In this document: positions 52,858-62,470 of the stretch, piece after piece | How the letters are laid out: each line of letters opens with the position of its first letter | Numbering within the stretch: the stretch's first letter is position 1 | NCBI GenBank assembly: GCA_900107365.1 | Contig: FNPS01000002.1 | Coordinates: 310,001-374,000 of the forward strand | Source: Flavobacterium aquidurense | GTDB lineage: Bacteria > Bacteroidota > Bacteroidia > Flavobacteriales > Flavobacteriaceae | DNA length: 64,000 nt | Reading direction: 5' to 3' | Position numbers and translations under genes: made by a program | The notes under the pieces: model-generated | Told to the model about the DNA's origin: nothing | The model's database searches: none | Seen by the model: the letters and a program-made list of their open reading frames with translations, nothing else

Positions 52858-53625
52858 TTATAGGAAGAACATTTCAGTACCATTTTCGTCATAAATAATA
52901 TTCCCCATTGCTTTTTGATCTGCGAGGTAGCGTTTCATAAAATTGCCGTAATACTGAATATCTGCAATCGCCAAACCAGGTGATCCCAGTTTTTGGTTAA
53001 ACATCTCCGGCTCTAAATGAATCAAATCACACATTAAAAAGAATTTTTTGGCTGAAAAAGTGCTCAAATAAGTAGTAAACCAACCAGGAGGCTGTGTTAA
53101 TTTATCATCAATAGATAATTTAAAACGAACATGGCTCATTGTTTTTTTTGTTAAAACATTTGTAACGGTGCTTTCCATTTTAGTAGTAAACGCTTCATTT
53201 TCTTCTAAATTTAAAACAAGCAAGAAGCTTTTGTTTTTCATTTCCGGAGTTCTAAAGAATTTCACTTCAATGGTATCTACTTCTCTTCCGGCATGCATTA
53301 CTATATTGTCAGGAAGTTTAAAATGTGTTCCCTGAACAGCTGTAGATGAAGGATCAATTGACACTTTCACTTTTCTATCGGCATCACTTAATTTACCCTG
53401 AACACGAATCGGAATTTTATATGTTTTCTCGATAATTACGGGTTTCTCTAATGCAAAACTTACTCCTACGCTGTCTGTTAATATTCTAAGTGCCGTAATT
53501 GGGTACACTGAAGGCGAAAAATAAATATTATCTGTGCCTGAGTATGTTTGTATTTCTTCCTGATTACATGATGTAAGGCTCAAAAAGGCTAAAAAAACAA
53601 TATTTAAAATGAATATTTTTTTCAT
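52858..53625 (-). CDS. DUF4843-family lipoprotein
   Basis: A 255-aa lipoprotein: signal MKKIFILNIVFLAFLSLTSC with lipobox cysteine, then NQEEIQTYSGTDNIYFSPS, the normal opening of DUF4843. The family is encoded after SusD in many Bacteroidota loci. Exposed on the cell surface or outer membrane; role unknown, presumably substrate binding. 15 nt after SusD. Confidence 0.88.
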   Translation of the reverse strand: MKKIFILNIVFLAFLSLTSCNQEEIQTYSGTDNIYFSPSVYPITALRILTDSVGVSFALEKPVIIEKTYKIPIRVQGKLSDADRKVKVSIDPSSTAVQGTHFKLPDNIVMHAGREVDTIEVKFFRTPEMKNKSFLLVLNLEENEAFTTKMESTVTNVLTKKTMSHVRFKLSIDDKLTQPPGWFTTYLSTFSAKKFFLMCDLIHLEPEMFNQKLGSPGLAIADIQYYGNFMKRYLADQKAMGNIIYDENGTEMFFL

Positions 53626-53640
53626 GTTTACTTTTTTAAA

Positions 53641-55086
53641 TTATTGAAAATTAATCTCAGAATCCGGCAATGGCAAAACGTATTGAAGTGGTCCCATTGT
53701 CACGTTACCAGAAGCAGCTGAACCAAGTGGAATCGTAGCTGAATTGATTCTTTTGTAGTAAAAAAACAATTGACCTTCGCCCATAAATTCTTTTTTATAC
53801 TCTTTTGTAACTTCTGTTGCTACAACTGCCGTCGCTGCCAAATTTGTCAAACCACGGTTAAAACGAAGTGTATTCAAAAAAGCAATTCCATCAGCAGGAA
53901 CCGGAGCAGTTTCGGCCGCAATCAAATACATTTCTGAAAGTTTTAGCATAGGAATCTGCAAACGGAAAAGTTTTGTTTTATCGGTTACATCTTCATATTT
54001 AAAAAAAGTTTTCTGGGTTTTTCCGCCAACAATCGGAATTTTCCAACTTGGTAAGCTTCTGTAATCATTATCATTAGATTCAAAAACAGCTGTTAATCGG
54101 CTCAATAACGGAGCATATATGGTGAAATCATCTAAGCTGGAATCGAATAAATCTTTCTGTTTCGTATATAGAGTGTAATCACTTAATGAAAAGAAATTTT
54201 CTGAAGAAAAAGTTCGGTCAGGATTAGCAGCATTTGTGGCTTCTAAAAATGGTGTCCAGGGAAAAAATTGATTTGATTTCGTAAATGCAATCACTTCATT
54301 TGCTACCGTCGATGCTCCAACTTTATCTCCCGAATATAAAAGAACGCGGGCTTTTAGACATTTTACGGCTAAATAATTCATTCTTTGTCCACGATTTGCA
54401 GCATAATACGGATTACCATCAAATGCTGATGAGGCCGCATATTTTCCCACGGTCAATATCGGGTCTTTTGTCAACAAGCTTAAAGACAAATCTAAATCAG
54501 CAAGTACTTTTGCGACTACTTCTTTAGCTGGCAAAATCGGATTACTGGTGGTTACGGGCTTATCATAATAAGGAACTGAAGGATCTCCGGGAGCGACTTT
54601 GTAAATTGGCCCAAATAAACGCAGCATGTCAAAATGAAGCATCGCACGAATGGCAATCGCCTCTCCTTTTAACAGATTGGCTTTTTCGACAGAGATAACT
54701 CCCGCATGCTCGTCTATGCTTTCTAAAAATTTATTTGAAGATAGAATGGTCGTATATGCTTTTTCCCAAATACCTGACAATGTTGCTTTTGGCGTTTTTT
54801 CGGCGTAAGCATATGTTGCCATTGAGGCTTGGTAATGAGTTCCGGAGATGTTGTATTGCTGTGCCAAAATCTCGACAGCATCCATGGTAAGCTGTTGTCC
54901 GTAAAGGCTTCTTGAAGACAATTGAAGATAAAGCCCGTTATGTACATTTTGAACTCCCGCCTCTGAACTATAGGTTTGGGATTCTAAAATCTGATCTTGT
55001 GGTACTACTTCCAAAAAATCACTACAGCTGCCAGCCGCCAGGGATACTAAAAAAAGGAATGTAATTTTATATAGATGCTTTTTCAT
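53641..55086 (-). CDS. susD: RagB/SusD-family nutrient-binding lipoprotein
   Basis: A 481-aa outer-membrane lipoprotein: signal ending LAAGSC, then SDFLEVVPQDQI, the family's typical start after the cysteine. Helical TPR-like body with the expected SusD landmarks (KGEAIAIRAMLHFDMLRLFGP, YLAVKCLKARVLLYSGDK and RLQIPMLKLSEMYLIAAE). It forms the lid of the SusC transporter encoded 5 nt upstream. The substrate cannot be read from sequence; the proteases downstream suggest peptides. Confidence 0.93.
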   Translation of the reverse strand: MKKHLYKITFLFLVSLAAGSCSDFLEVVPQDQILESQTYSSEAGVQNVHNGLYLQLSSRSLYGQQLTMDAVEILAQQYNISGTHYQASMATYAYAEKTPKATLSGIWEKAYTTILSSNKFLESIDEHAGVISVEKANLLKGEAIAIRAMLHFDMLRLFGPIYKVAPGDPSVPYYDKPVTTSNPILPAKEVVAKVLADLDLSLSLLTKDPILTVGKYAASSAFDGNPYYAANRGQRMNYLAVKCLKARVLLYSGDKVGASTVANEVIAFTKSNQFFPWTPFLEATNAANPDRTFSSENFFSLSDYTLYTKQKDLFDSSLDDFTIYAPLLSRLTAVFESNDNDYRSLPSWKIPIVGGKTQKTFFKYEDVTDKTKLFRLQIPMLKLSEMYLIAAETAPVPADGIAFLNTLRFNRGLTNLAATAVVATEVTKEYKKEFMGEGQLFFYYKRINSATIPLGSAASGNVTMGPLQYVLPLPDSEINFQ

Positions 55087-55091
55087 AATTA

Positions 55092-58000
55092 TTAAAATGA
55101 TACGTTTAAACTAATTGAATAGATTCTTGAAAAAGGATAATCGATACCACGTTCTGCTTTTAAAGAGGAAACTCTGAAAAATTCGTTTGCTAATGCATTA
55201 AATCCAAATGCAGTTAAGCCTGCTCTTTTTAGCCAAGCGCGATCGGTAAATCTGTATCCCAAACGGATAGATTCACCAGAAACATAATCGTCTTTTTGTA
55301 TAAATCTTGATGATATTGGTGTGGCGTTTGTTAAGCCAATAGCCTTAAATTCTGCCAGTTGCCCTGGTGTTGTCCAACGATCTGTAAAGGCTCTCTCATC
55401 TTGGTTATCAAAAATATTACTCTTCGCAATGTTCTCTACTTTGTTGTATAAAGCGGAGTTGAATCTCTCAGCACCAAAACTGTAACGTACGAACAATCCA
55501 AAACTAAAACCTTTGTAAGCCAAGTTTGTCGAAACAACGCCTGTTGCAGTTTCTCTTGAATTCCCCATCACAACTTCATCTTTTTTATCTAAAGTAAAAG
55601 TCGTCTGTCCGTTTTTCTTCAAGAAAACCTCTCTTCCGGTTGCAGGATCAATTCCTAAAGATGGAACTGCCCAAAGATCATTGCTGCTCGCTCCGTCATA
55701 ATATCTTGTTAGACTTGTCGTTTTTTGAGCTGCATCATTTAAAGATGATAATGCATTGTTGAATCCGCCTAATTTATTATCTCCGGATGCGGACATTAAA
55801 CCTACGCCCCAAATAAAGTTATTTCTTAAATCGTAAATGAAATTGTAATTTATTTTTATCTCTAAACCCCTGGTTGTCAAATAACCAACATTTAAAGGAT
55901 AAGCAGTTACACCTGTCGAAGCGGCAAGATCGATCGCCACAATCTGTGGTGAAGTCTGACGTCTGTATGCGCCAAAAGTAGCCGTTAACCTGTTTCTGAA
56001 CATTGCCAAATCTAATCCTAACGATAAATCCTTTGTTCTTTGAGGCTCTAAATTTGGATTTGCAATTTGTGAGATTCCTAAACCTGCTCCAAAAATATTG
56101 GTATTTGGATCGTAGGCATAAACATCATAAGAGGCATACCCCACTAAATTTTGATTTCCGGTTTGACCGATATTTGCACGTACTTTTAAGATATTTACAA
56201 TATCCTCGTTCATTTTGAATTCATTATTCAAATTCCATCCAAAACCAATCCCCCAATAAGGTGAATATTTTTTATTGGTCCCAAAATTTGTTGCTCCGGA
56301 CATTGTTTGTGTGAAATCGAACAAAAATCTTTTATCGTAAGCGTAATTCACCTGGTTTGTTAAATCAACACTTCGCACCAATTCTGACAAGGATGATGGT
56401 TTACCGTTTGGTTTATATCCAAAAGCAAACTCCGGAATCCCCTGAACTCCACTTGGAAATCCAATTAAATCAGTACCATAAGCCGTATTTTTTGCTTCTC
56501 TCCCTGATGCTCTGATGGTATAATTTAAAGAGTGAACATTATTAAAAACGTTTGAATAAGTTCCTCCAAGATTAGCTTCCCATTTTTTTCTTGAGATTTC
56601 ATTTCTGTTGTAAGTTCCTTTTTCTGTTGCGATGTTATTAATAAACTGAGTATCATCAGGAGACACGAATGTTGTTGCATAAGTATTAAGCTGAGAAACA
56701 GATATGGCTCCTGTAGTTCTAATATGTGAATTCACATCATAATTAATAGCAAAATTATTCGTGAAATTAAAGTCATTCGATTTATCATAACTAGGCAAAA
56801 ACACATTATATAGTGGATTAATAGCGTGATTTACAATGATTGGCTGTTTCTCTGGTATTGGCAAAGAAGTACCATCCATGTAACGTGTTATAACTCCGTT
56901 CTCATTATATTTTGGATAATAAGGACTGGCTTTTGCCCAGGTTTCAAAAGAACCATATTGCGATTCATTATTGTCTGCTCCCGAAACAAAGAAATTATTA
57001 TTAAAACTTAGTTTATTTTTCTTGTACGTCAATGAACCATTATATCCCCAGGTGTTATGCTCAGAGCCTTTCATTGTACCCGATTTTGTTTTGTAATTTC
57101 CGGCAAGATTAAACCTAAATTCCTCTGATCCACCGCCAAATGACAAACTATGTCCTGAAGTTATTCCCATTTGAATTGGCTCGTTTAACCAATATGTATT
57201 TACACCACGGCGTACATCTGCAAGACGATTATTATACACTTGATCCCATTTGTATTGCGTAGCGGGAGTCGCTCCATCGCCTGCATAAAAAGCACCTGAA
57301 AGTCTTTCAAATTCTAGTTTTTGTTCTGCATTCATTAAATGATAAACACTTAAATCTGCAACTTCATAAGAGGAATTATATACGTATGAAAATTGCAGTT
57401 TTCCCGGAATAGGCTTATTGGTTTCAATAACCACTACTCCATTTGCTGAACGCGAACCATATAAAGCTGTAGAAGCCGCATCTTTCAATAAAGTGATACT
57501 CGCAATTCTATTTATATCTAAATCGACAACCTGCTGCAGCGTTGTTGGAAAACCATCCAAAATAAACAAAGGCTGATTCGGATCGTCTCTAAACTGGCTA
57601 TCTACCTGATTTGAAGTTAAACTCGTTTGCCCTCTCACCTCAATAGTTGGCAAAACATTCGGATTTGAACCTACTAAATTATTATCTAATACAATAAAGG
57701 AAGGGTCTAAAGATTTTAAAGCCTGAACAGCATTTTGAGTAGAAACCTGTCTTAATTCTTCTCCTCTAAAAATGGTTACGGCTCCGGTAATTAATTCTTT
57801 TTTACGTACTGTAACTCCCGTATTTACTACAACTCCTTCAAGTTGTTTGGTTTCTTCCGCAAGTACAATGTTAATATTTGGTCTGTTGTTTACAGCAATA
57901 ATTTCAGCTTTGTATCCAATAAATGTAAATAACAGAATTCCGTCATTTGGTGCTATAATGGTATACTTTCCATCAAAATCTGTTTGAGCCACTGCATTTG

Positions 58001-58475
58001 TTCCTTTGACTTTTACGTTAACTCCCGGAAGGGGTTCTTTTTTAGCATTAGTCACAATCCCTTTAATTTCGATCGATTTTGATTGAAAAACAACCACTTT
58101 TTCCGCAGGAATTTCTTTTACTAAAATGGTATTCCCATTGGTAAAACTGAAATTAAAATCTTTACTCGGAAAACTCGCCTGAAGCAATTCGTTTACTCTG
58201 ATTTTACCTTTTTTCAGGTGAACTTTAGGTAATTTTTTAAATAAATCTTCCTGATAAATAAACGTATAATTCGTTTGTTGTTTGATAATGTCAAAAACTT
58301 CGTCAACTGTTACCGTTTTATCAGCGTTGATTACAACTTTAACATTTTGAGAGAAAAGATTTGCCGGCGAAAAACCAAAAATTGCAGTGCAAAACAAGAA
58401 AATAAAAGTTCTCATAATGTTAATAATTAGCCCTTTTCTAAAATAAAAAAGAGCGTCGGTTAATTTAAATTTCAT
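55092..58475 (-). CDS. susC: SusC/RagA-family TonB-linked outer-membrane transporter with STN domain
   Basis: A 1127-aa protein. N-terminal signal region (MKFKLTDALFYFRKGLIINIMRTFIFLFC...), STN domain (about 50-120; FDIIKQQTNYTFIYQEDLF), CarboxypepD-reg-like domain (about 132-205; KGIVTNAKKEPLPGVNVKVKG), plug with EVRGQTS and LYGSRSANGVVVI, then a barrel ending SISLNVSF. An ATG at residue 21 is a possible start, but the longer form matches the usual SusC N-terminus. The STN domain permits signalling to the FecR-type protein upstream. With SusD it should import a large ligand. Confidence 0.94.
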   Translation of the reverse strand: MKFKLTDALFYFRKGLIINIMRTFIFLFCTAIFGFSPANLFSQNVKVVINADKTVTVDEVFDIIKQQTNYTFIYQEDLFKKLPKVHLKKGKIRVNELLQASFPSKDFNFSFTNGNTILVKEIPAEKVVVFQSKSIEIKGIVTNAKKEPLPGVNVKVKGTNAVAQTDFDGKYTIIAPNDGILLFTFIGYKAEIIAVNNRPNINIVLAEETKQLEGVVVNTGVTVRKKELITGAVTIFRGEELRQVSTQNAVQALKSLDPSFIVLDNNLVGSNPNVLPTIEVRGQTSLTSNQVDSQFRDDPNQPLFILDGFPTTLQQVVDLDINRIASITLLKDAASTALYGSRSANGVVVIETNKPIPGKLQFSYVYNSSYEVADLSVYHLMNAEQKLEFERLSGAFYAGDGATPATQYKWDQVYNNRLADVRRGVNTYWLNEPIQMGITSGHSLSFGGGSEEFRFNLAGNYKTKSGTMKGSEHNTWGYNGSLTYKKNKLSFNNNFFVSGADNNESQYGSFETWAKASPYYPKYNENGVITRYMDGTSLPIPEKQPIIVNHAINPLYNVFLPSYDKSNDFNFTNNFAINYDVNSHIRTTGAISVSQLNTYATTFVSPDDTQFINNIATEKGTYNRNEISRKKWEANLGGTYSNVFNNVHSLNYTIRASGREAKNTAYGTDLIGFPSGVQGIPEFAFGYKPNGKPSSLSELVRSVDLTNQVNYAYDKRFLFDFTQTMSGATNFGTNKKYSPYWGIGFGWNLNNEFKMNEDIVNILKVRANIGQTGNQNLVGYASYDVYAYDPNTNIFGAGLGISQIANPNLEPQRTKDLSLGLDLAMFRNRLTATFGAYRRQTSPQIVAIDLAASTGVTAYPLNVGYLTTRGLEIKINYNFIYDLRNNFIWGVGLMSASGDNKLGGFNNALSSLNDAAQKTTSLTRYYDGASSNDLWAVPSLGIDPATGREVFLKKNGQTTFTLDKKDEVVMGNSRETATGVVSTNLAYKGFSFGLFVRYSFGAERFNSALYNKVENIAKSNIFDNQDERAFTDRWTTPGQLAEFKAIGLTNATPISSRFIQKDDYVSGESIRLGYRFTDRAWLKRAGLTAFGFNALANEFFRVSSLKAERGIDYPFSRIYSISLNVSF

Positions 58476-58534
58476 AAATTTACATGTTAATTGGTTGGTT
58501 GGTTGTTAAAATTGACTTACTGATTAATACACAG

Positions 58535-58582
58535 AAAGGGATGAAGTGCGGTACCGTCGGAAGTCTAAACTTCAATCCCTTT
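58535..58582. other. Hairpin between fecR-like and susC genes
   Basis: AAAGGGATGAAG (58535-58546) pairs with CTTCAATCCCTTT (58570-58582) with one bulge. The position matches the hairpin pair at 33493-33555 in the other receptor operon, and the T-tract is again on the + strand side. Confidence 0.5.
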
Positions 58583-58588
58583 TTCTTA

Positions 58589-59734
58589 TTATTTCAATAT
58601 TACTTTGTTGTCTTTTATTTCATAGGCAGTAATAAAATTAATATTCTTGATGGTTGTTAATATATCTTCGAGTTTTTGATTTTTATTCAATACTCCATTA
58701 AATTTTACATTTCCTAAAGCCGGATCAGCAAAGTCAATATCAACATCATACCAGCGTGACAATACTTTTGAAATATCTTTTAAAGTCATACTTTTAAATA
58801 CAAAAAGACCTTTTCGCCATGAAGTTTCGTTATAAACATCTACAGTCGAAATACTGATATCAGAACTATTTAAACTTATTTTTGATTGCTGGCTTGGCGC
58901 CAAAACTTCTCTGTTTTTTGCGTTGCTAATCGCTACTTTACCTTCAACCAAAGTCGTATAAATGTTGGTTTCGTCTTTATAGGCTTTGATGTTAAACTGG
59001 GTTCCAATAACTTCAACATTCTGCAATTGTGTTTTTACTTTGAATTTTGAGCCTTTGTGTTTCGTACTTGGTGATACTTCAAAATAAGCTTCTCCATAAA
59101 GTAGTTCCACTTGTCGAGTTTCTCCATCAACAAAAGCAACCGGATATTTTAATTGCGATTCTGAATTCAGCCAAACTTTGGTGCTATCTCCTAATTGCAC
59201 AAAAAACTGTCCTCCTCTCGGAATCGTTAAAAAGTTATTGGCAATTGCCTGATTTTTATTTTGTGAATTATAGATTAGTTTTTCTCCATTGCTTGAAACA
59301 TTTCCGGTTGCATACGATTTTCCTTTTTCCAAAGCAATAACAGAACCGTCTTCTAAAGTCAATGTCGCTTTATCACTTCCTACCAAAATATTTTTGCTGG
59401 CAACAGCGGGTATATTTCCTTTTACATTTTTATCTGTATTAAACAATAGAGAAATAGAAATAAGCATTGCCACAGAAGCAGCCACAGCAATCCTGAAACT
59501 AGTTCGGGTATAGAATGGCTTCATCGGAATAACCTTGACCTCTTCAGCTTTCAATGTATTGTGAATTCGGTTCAACATTTTGTTCTGCAACTCTTCTTTA
59601 GAACCTAACGTTTCATCCCACTCTTCATTAGTCTGGAAACTTTCGTAAAAATTCAGCAGTACTTTATTCTCCTCCAAATTGGTTTCACCAGAAAGGTATC
59701 TGTTTAGTAATTCCAAAAATTCTTCTTTTTTCAT
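58589..59734 (-). CDS. FecR-family anti-sigma factor (FecR domain plus DUF4974)
   Basis: A 381-aa inner-membrane protein. Cytoplasmic N-terminus with DUF-type helices (1-70; MKKEEFLELLNRYLSG), one membrane helix (about 80-97; IAVAASVAMLISISLLF), FecR domain (about 115-290; GGQFFVQLGDSTKVWLNSES and GEAYFEVSP) and DUF4974 (about 305-381). It should hold the neighbouring sigma factor until the STN domain of SusC signals. 113 nt before susC and 199 nt after the sigma gene. Confidence 0.93.
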   Translation of the reverse strand: MKKEEFLELLNRYLSGETNLEENKVLLNFYESFQTNEEWDETLGSKEELQNKMLNRIHNTLKAEEVKVIPMKPFYTRTSFRIAVAASVAMLISISLLFNTDKNVKGNIPAVASKNILVGSDKATLTLEDGSVIALEKGKSYATGNVSSNGEKLIYNSQNKNQAIANNFLTIPRGGQFFVQLGDSTKVWLNSESQLKYPVAFVDGETRQVELLYGEAYFEVSPSTKHKGSKFKVKTQLQNVEVIGTQFNIKAYKDETNIYTTLVEGKVAISNAKNREVLAPSQQSKISLNSSDISISTVDVYNETSWRKGLFVFKSMTLKDISKVLSRWYDVDIDFADPALGNVKFNGVLNKNQKLEDILTTIKNINFITAYEIKDNKVILK

Positions 59735-59933
59735 TTTTCTTTAATATTAATCTGGGAGATATACTACTTAAGTATACAAAAAGGCATATACCCCCTAGTC
59801 GAGATGATACTTTTTTTTATTTTTATTGTTTTTTTTATTGAAAACATCAAAAAAAATAGGAAAATATTCATTTTACCATTCAAAAAACAGTACCCTAAAT
59901 TTTACCAACCTTTTCTAACTTAAAAAACTGTAG

Positions 59934-60563
59934 TTATTTAATGAGATTTTTTGAAAGCCATAAAACCATAGCCATACTGGCAGAACTTCCCATTGATAAA
60001 CGAATGGTGTGAAGCGCTTTTGTAATATGATTTTCGACCGTTTTTGTAGAAATGTCCAGACGTTCCGCAATTTCTTTATGACTCAATTGCTCTTCTCTGC
60101 TTAATTTGTAAACTAATTGGCATTTTTCAGGAAGTGTATCCACGATAGCATTAATCTGCTGCACTAATTCTTCGTGCATCAATTGTGTTTCAGGAGTTGC
60201 ATGCTGAAAACGCTTATCAATATCATCAAATAATTCGACATGAATTTTGTCTTTATTCTTTTTGAACTGATTAAAAACCTGATAACGGGCGCAGGCATAC
60301 ATATAGCCTTTTAAGGAAATGTTAATCTCAAGTTTTTCGCGATTGTGCCAAATATTCATAAAGATATCCTGAATGATATCTTCACACAGCTCCTTATCTT
60401 TTAATACATTATAAGAAGAAACGAATAAAGATTGCCAAAATTTATTATACAATTCGGTCAATGCTGACTCATCACCATTGCGTAAGCGATCTATTAAAAT
60501 AAAGTCGTAATTTAAATCCGAATTTGACAATTGTTTTTGTTTTGAAAAGGTATGTTTCGGCAA
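59934..60563 (-). CDS. ECF-type RNA polymerase sigma factor
   Basis: A 209-aa sigma factor. Region 2 (about 25-95; DIIQDIFMNIWHNREKL) and region 4 HTH (about 130-190; LPEKCQLVYKLSREEQLSHKEIAERLDISTKTVENHI) are complete. A C-terminal extension of about 15 residues is hydrophobic (SMAMVLWLSKNLIK). It starts the large sigma/FecR/SusCD locus and likely activates it. Confidence 0.92.
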   Translation of the reverse strand: MPKHTFSKQKQLSNSDLNYDFILIDRLRNGDESALTELYNKFWQSLFVSSYNVLKDKELCEDIIQDIFMNIWHNREKLEINISLKGYMYACARYQVFNQFKKNKDKIHVELFDDIDKRFQHATPETQLMHEELVQQINAIVDTLPEKCQLVYKLSREEQLSHKEIAERLDISTKTVENHITKALHTIRLSMGSSASMAMVLWLSKNLIK

Positions 60564-60956
60564 ACATAATAAAATAATTCATATATTTTTAATTTGGTCT
60601 TTACCAACAACTTCAGTTCTTTTTGATTGTTTTATCTTAAGCAACAGCCAAATATATTTTATTCAAATTGAAGATTATTTTGTTAAGCCAAATTTCACAA
60701 TCATCATTTTTTACCAGCCTTTAAAACTGATTTATCAAAAGTTGCGTAGTCTTTCATTTTTTGGTGCAGCACAACATTTTGAGTATGAAATCTTACTAAA
60801 TATTTAAAAGATTTCGAAATGGTAATCTCAAAATTTATCCTTCAATTTTTTTATAATAAATAAATATGAAAGAAATTAAACACAAGAGTTCATCAAACCC
60901 ATATTTTAAAAATACATCAAAAATAGCAGCTGCTTTTTTGGACTATTAAACTCCAA

Positions 60957-60990
60957 AAAAAACCTGTAAAGCAGCAACTTTACAGGTTTT
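60957..60990 (-). terminator. Terminator, second of two after the porin gene
   Basis: AAAACCTGTAAAG pairs with CTTTACAGGTTTT around CAGCAA, a strong bidirectional hairpin with A/T-rich flanks. Confidence 0.8.
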
Positions 60991-61015
60991 AGGGTATCCC
61001 CAAATACCACTAAAC

Positions 61016-61070
61016 ATATAGCGAAATAGGCTTTATTAGCATTATTGCAATAAAACCCCTTTCGCTATAT
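61016..61070 (-). terminator. Long imperfect hairpin after the porin gene
   Basis: ATATAGCGAAA (61016-61026) is complementary to TTTCGCTATAT (61060-61070), and the inside TTTATT/AATAAA can pair too. It stands 70 nt after the porin stop codon and precedes a second hairpin. Termination or 3'-end protection is likely. Confidence 0.5.
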
Positions 61071-61141
61071 CAACTAAAAAACAATTTTAAAAATGAAATG
61101 ATTTATTTTTTCTTTATTTTTAAATAGTACATGTCTATTTA

Positions 61142-62452
61142 TTACAATAAAATCTGAATTCTGGATTGAAAAAACTGGGTGGCCCCTTTCAAACTATATC
61201 GGTCTAATATTCCGTAACCATAAGCAAATTCAAATCTGAAGTTTGCGGAGAGATACCAGTTTACCGTTGGCGTTATTCTCCAGAAACGCCCGCCTTCAAT
61301 TAGTCCCCCATTCAATTCATTGGTCGAATATCTTAATGCAGCCTCGATTTCTCCCATTCCTCCCTGAAAAACAGATTTTTTAACCGGGATGAAGGTATAA
61401 ATACCACTTGTCGTTGTATATGGTCTGCTTGCTCCTGTAAAAATGTAACTCATCATTACTTCTCCCCCATGAAAAACAGGATCGTTTTTTTCTTTTGAAT
61501 TAAACATTTCCCAGTTATATTCTGTTCCAAATAGCCATGGTCCTTTGTTATAGTAGATCTCCCAGCCAATAAAAGTTCCCTGATTGGATGAAAAAGTACC
61601 TGTATCTATAAAAATGGGAGCTGTGTTTGATTCGGGTCTTGATTTAAGTCTGATCATATTATCCTCCGGCTGTCCAATTCTGAAATTACCTCCAATGTGA
61701 AGCGTCGTTTGTTTTTCTTCTGAATGAATAGGTAGCCAGGCAGCTCTCGTTATAAATTGCCAACTATAGGTACTAAATCCCTGCTTATGCGAAAGCCAGT
61801 CTGCAAAAATCCCCATATTCCACACAATTCCTAGTTTTGGAAGATAGCCAAGCCATTTTATACCATCACCTAGAATGGGTATCGCGTCAATATTCATATG
61901 TCGTTCTAAAGATTCTCCGGAGTAACCATTCATTACTTTACTAAGTGAGAAACCTTCTTTAGTACGACCAATAAAAATACTTCCCCAGATCTCTGGAGTT
62001 GCAATCATAACTCCTGACTCCCGAACGTACCATTCTTTCGCATCGCCATCATACATAAAACCGGCTTTCCAGGTTATGGTTCTTTTTGTTTTGAGCTGGC
62101 CGCCTATTAGGACCCTAAAATCACGAACATCAAAATCATATTTAAGTGGACTACCAATCGAATCCATTTGTCTTTTAGCTGTTGCATTTTGGGTATATCC
62201 AGCATATTCATACAAAAAACCGGCCCCCAACTTGATTGTTGTAATACTAGTGTCAAACATATTCCAGGGCAACTTTTTTTTCGTGGTTGTATCTACCTTT
62301 TGCAATACGTCGCCTTCGGTTCCATCTGGCACTGTTTTTTGTGTATCCTGACAGAAGGAACGACAAGGAAAAAGCAGCATTACAAAAACAATCAGAGCGA
62401 CCTGCAATTGCTGTTGGGATAAACAATATAATATCGCTTTTTTGGCTTTCAA
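61142..62452 (-). CDS. Porin, phosphate-selective-porin-O/P-like (DcaP-like) outer-membrane channel
   Basis: A 436-aa exported beta-barrel: signal part (about 13-35; QQQLQVALIVFVMLLFPCRSFCQ) then strands of alternating pattern such as LIGGQLKTKRTITWKAGFMYD, PEIWGSIFIGRTKEGFSL and FRFEFAYGYGILDRY, ending FFQSRIQILL with a hydrophobic C-terminus. The pattern fits Porin_O_P/DcaP-like channels of anionic nutrients. It is encoded 18 nt after the asparaginase gene, so it may admit asparagine, aspartate or other amino acids or dicarboxylates. That substrate is inference from context. Confidence 0.8.
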   Translation of the reverse strand: MKAKKAILYCLSQQQLQVALIVFVMLLFPCRSFCQDTQKTVPDGTEGDVLQKVDTTTKKKLPWNMFDTSITTIKLGAGFLYEYAGYTQNATAKRQMDSIGSPLKYDFDVRDFRVLIGGQLKTKRTITWKAGFMYDGDAKEWYVRESGVMIATPEIWGSIFIGRTKEGFSLSKVMNGYSGESLERHMNIDAIPILGDGIKWLGYLPKLGIVWNMGIFADWLSHKQGFSTYSWQFITRAAWLPIHSEEKQTTLHIGGNFRIGQPEDNMIRLKSRPESNTAPIFIDTGTFSSNQGTFIGWEIYYNKGPWLFGTEYNWEMFNSKEKNDPVFHGGEVMMSYIFTGASRPYTTTSGIYTFIPVKKSVFQGGMGEIEAALRYSTNELNGGLIEGGRFWRITPTVNWYLSANFRFEFAYGYGILDRYSLKGATQFFQSRIQILL

Positions 62453-62470
62453 AATAAATTAATTTAGGTA

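Larger units (their letters stand above)
60564..61141. other. Intergenic region with two terminator-type hairpins
   Basis: No credible gene. It must contain the promoter of the sigma factor (right to left) and the end of the porin/asparaginase operon. The two hairpins listed separately at 60957-60990 and 61016-61070 are the only clear structures. Confidence 0.4.
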
